This document shows, in pieces, positions 23,763-24,669 of a DNA stretch of 24,669 nt (positions within the stretch are counted from its first letter, which is position 1; the number at the start of each line of letters is the position of its first letter). The translations under genes were made by a program, and so were the position numbers. The notes beneath the pieces were generated by a model, which had not been told where the DNA came from, did no database searches, and saw only the letters and a program-made list of their open reading frames with translations. The stretch is from assembly GCA_023132135.1 (NCBI GenBank), contig JAGLYR010000224.1, positions 1-24,669 on the forward strand, written 5' to 3'. This stretch comes from Candidatus Eiseniibacteriota bacterium. GTDB lineage: Bacteria; Arandabacterota; Arandabacteria; JAGLYR01.

Positions 23763-24278
23763 CTATCCCCCATTCTCAACCGGGCCGACCTCCAGTTCAC
23801 GAAGCTGGTCCCGGATCTCAGCCGCCCGTTCGAATTCCTCAGCGTCAATGGCTCTCTGGAGAAGGTCCTTCAAGCGCCGCACCTCCCGCTTCTCGTCCAC
23901 CATTTCCTTGTGAGAAACCGGCGCCTTCCCCTCATGCAGGTTGCTCCCGTGGATGCGGCGGAGCAGATGACGAAGACCGGCCGAGAAGCAATCGTAGCAG
24001 TTGGGACAGCCCAACCGCCCGCCCGCCTTGAAATCGGCATATGCCAATCCGCAGATGGAACAGGTGGAATCGGATTCGGCGTCGTCCAGCGAGGCTCCCC
24101 CGTCCAACATGCCCGCCAGAAGGTTCGAAACAGCGAGGTTTGCCCCCGAGGATGAGGAGTGCGTCACTCCGATCGCCTCAGCGCATTCCTTGCAGAGGTG
24201 CAACTGGGTCACCTTGCCTTCCTCGATATCGGTGTAGAACACCGTGGCCGTCCTCTTGCCGCATTTCTCGCACAGCAT
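23763..24278 (-). CDS. mcsA: McsA, zinc-binding activator of the McsB arginine kinase
   Basis: A 171-residue protein with two pairs of zinc-binding CxxC motifs: C3-x-x-C6 with C29-x-x-C32, and C73-x-x-C76 with C91-x-x-C94 (C97 nearby). The two halves are joined by a Ser/Gly-rich linker. The C-terminus (about 130-165) is a UVR motif, LKDLLQRAIDAEEFERAAEI and following, as in UvrB, UvrC and ClpC. This is the standard architecture of McsA, which binds and activates McsB. AGGAGAG precedes the ATG by about seven bases. It lies 34 nt after lolD and 6 nt before mcsB, so all are probably in one transcript. The usual fourth member of the Firmicutes operon, the CtsR repressor, is not here. Confidence 0.94.
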   Translation of the reverse strand: MLCEKCGKRTATVFYTDIEEGKVTQLHLCKECAEAIGVTHSSSSGANLAVSNLLAGMLDGGASLDDAESDSTCSICGLAYADFKAGGRLGCPNCYDCFSAGLRHLLRRIHGSNLHEGKAPVSHKEMVDEKREVRRLKDLLQRAIDAEEFERAAEIRDQLRELEVGPVENGG

Positions 24279-24312
24279 TTCCGCTCTCCTGCTATAGGCA
24301 AGTACTCAGGTT

Positions 24313-24669
24313 TCAGACGTCAATTCCCTCGTACAGACTGCCATCTCTGAGTGTCAGCGCTCGATCGGCCCTCTCGGCGAGACCGAGATCATGCGTTGCC
24401 ACCACAAAGGTCTGGTTTTTCTTGTCCCGCAGTTCCCACATCAGATCGTGAAGACTCCGGCTGTGGATCCGATCGAGATTACCCGAGGGCTCATCGGCCA
24501 GGACTACCTCCGGGTTGTTCACGAGGGCGCGGGCCACAGCCACGCGCTGCTGCTCACCTCCGGAGAGCTCGGACGGCCGGTGATGCGCTCGTTGCCGGAC
24601 TCCCACATCCCGCAGCAGTGCTTCGGCCCTGTCCCGTGACGAATCCCGGTCTTCCCCGGCAATCAGCGC
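24313..24669 (-). CDS. lolD: Lipoprotein-releasing ABC transporter ATPase LolD, C-terminal part (cut by window edge)
   Basis: The last 118 residues of an ABC ATPase; the Walker A half lies beyond the right edge. Visible: [20 protein letters not shown] with the ABC signature, [20 protein letters not shown] with Walker B, and [20 protein letters not shown] with the switch histidine. [17 protein letters not shown] and the DEPSGNLD wording, together with the ending [11 protein letters not shown], match LolD of the LolCDE complex that hands lipoproteins to LolA. MacB- or FtsE-type ATPases are the main alternatives. The surrounding outer-membrane genes favour LolD. The frame is open to the window edge and an internal GTG (24606) is not the real start. 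Confidence 0.85.
   Translation of the reverse strand, partial: ALIAGEDRDSSRDRAEALLRDVGVRQRAHHRPSELSGGEQQRVAVARALVNNPEVVLADEPSGNLDRIHSRSLHDLMWELRDKKNQTFVVATHDLGLAERADRALTLRDGSLYEGIDV

Noticed and set aside
1-24669. tRNA, rRNA or insertion sequences
   Set aside because: No tRNA-like cloverleaf, rRNA-like stretch, transposase or terminal-repeat pair with target duplication was seen; nearly all of the window is assigned to coding genes.

Overview
The window is a GC-rich stretch (clearly above half G+C by eye) in which every recognisable gene lies on the minus strand. Transcription therefore runs from the right end (24669) to the left end (1). It is packed with outer-membrane genes: lipoprotein sorting (lolD), beta-barrel assembly (bamA, ompH/skp), lipid A synthesis (lpxD, lpxC-fabZ, lpxA, lpxB, waaA-lpxK), lipid A export (msbA) and LPS core assembly (four GT9-family genes and the start of a heptose kinase). 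The host is therefore a diderm, LPS-making bacterium. The LpxC-FabZ fusion, the McsA-McsB-ClpC module and a small protein resembling the Minf_1886 family point away from enteric Proteobacteria. They suggest an uncultured lineage near the PVC or FCB groups; this placement is inference, not proof.

In order of transcription: 24669-20210 holds lolD (5' part missing), mcsA, mcsB and clpC, a lipoprotein-export ATPase next to a protein-arginine-phosphorylation/ClpC quality-control module with no ctsR in view. After a 212-bp spacer with a possible promoter and several palindromes come bamA, ompH, lpxD, lpxC-fabZ and lpxA (19997-13896). A strong terminator-like hairpin (13836-13870) follows lpxA. The next gene, a Gfo/Idh oxidoreductase, then appears to start at TTG with a strong Shine-Dalgarno sequence. 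It is followed by lpxB, a continuous 799-residue WaaA-LpxK fusion and nadB, the last three coupled by 4-nt overlaps.

A good sigma70-type promoter overlaps the nadB stop codon and faces a third block: the Minf_1886-like gene, an Hsp20 chaperone, a degenerate GT9 protein, msbA, a GT9 heptosyltransferase, a 186-bp spacer, another GT9 enzyme, waaF and the beginning of rfaE1/hldE. The spacer contains two facing arrays of 7-bp repeats.

Together the genes cover most of lipid A assembly: LpxA, LpxC, LpxD, LpxB, LpxK and WaaA, then MsbA flipping and heptose addition. LpxH/LpxI/LpxG (UDP-diacylglucosamine hydrolysis), the Kdo-synthesis genes and the late acyltransferases are not in the window. The most notable points are the WaaA-LpxK fusion, the heptamer inverted-repeat element, the terminator inside the lipid A cluster, the lone GnnA-like oxidoreductase, the altered C-terminal motif of McsB, and the GT9-like protein that has lost the usual family motifs.
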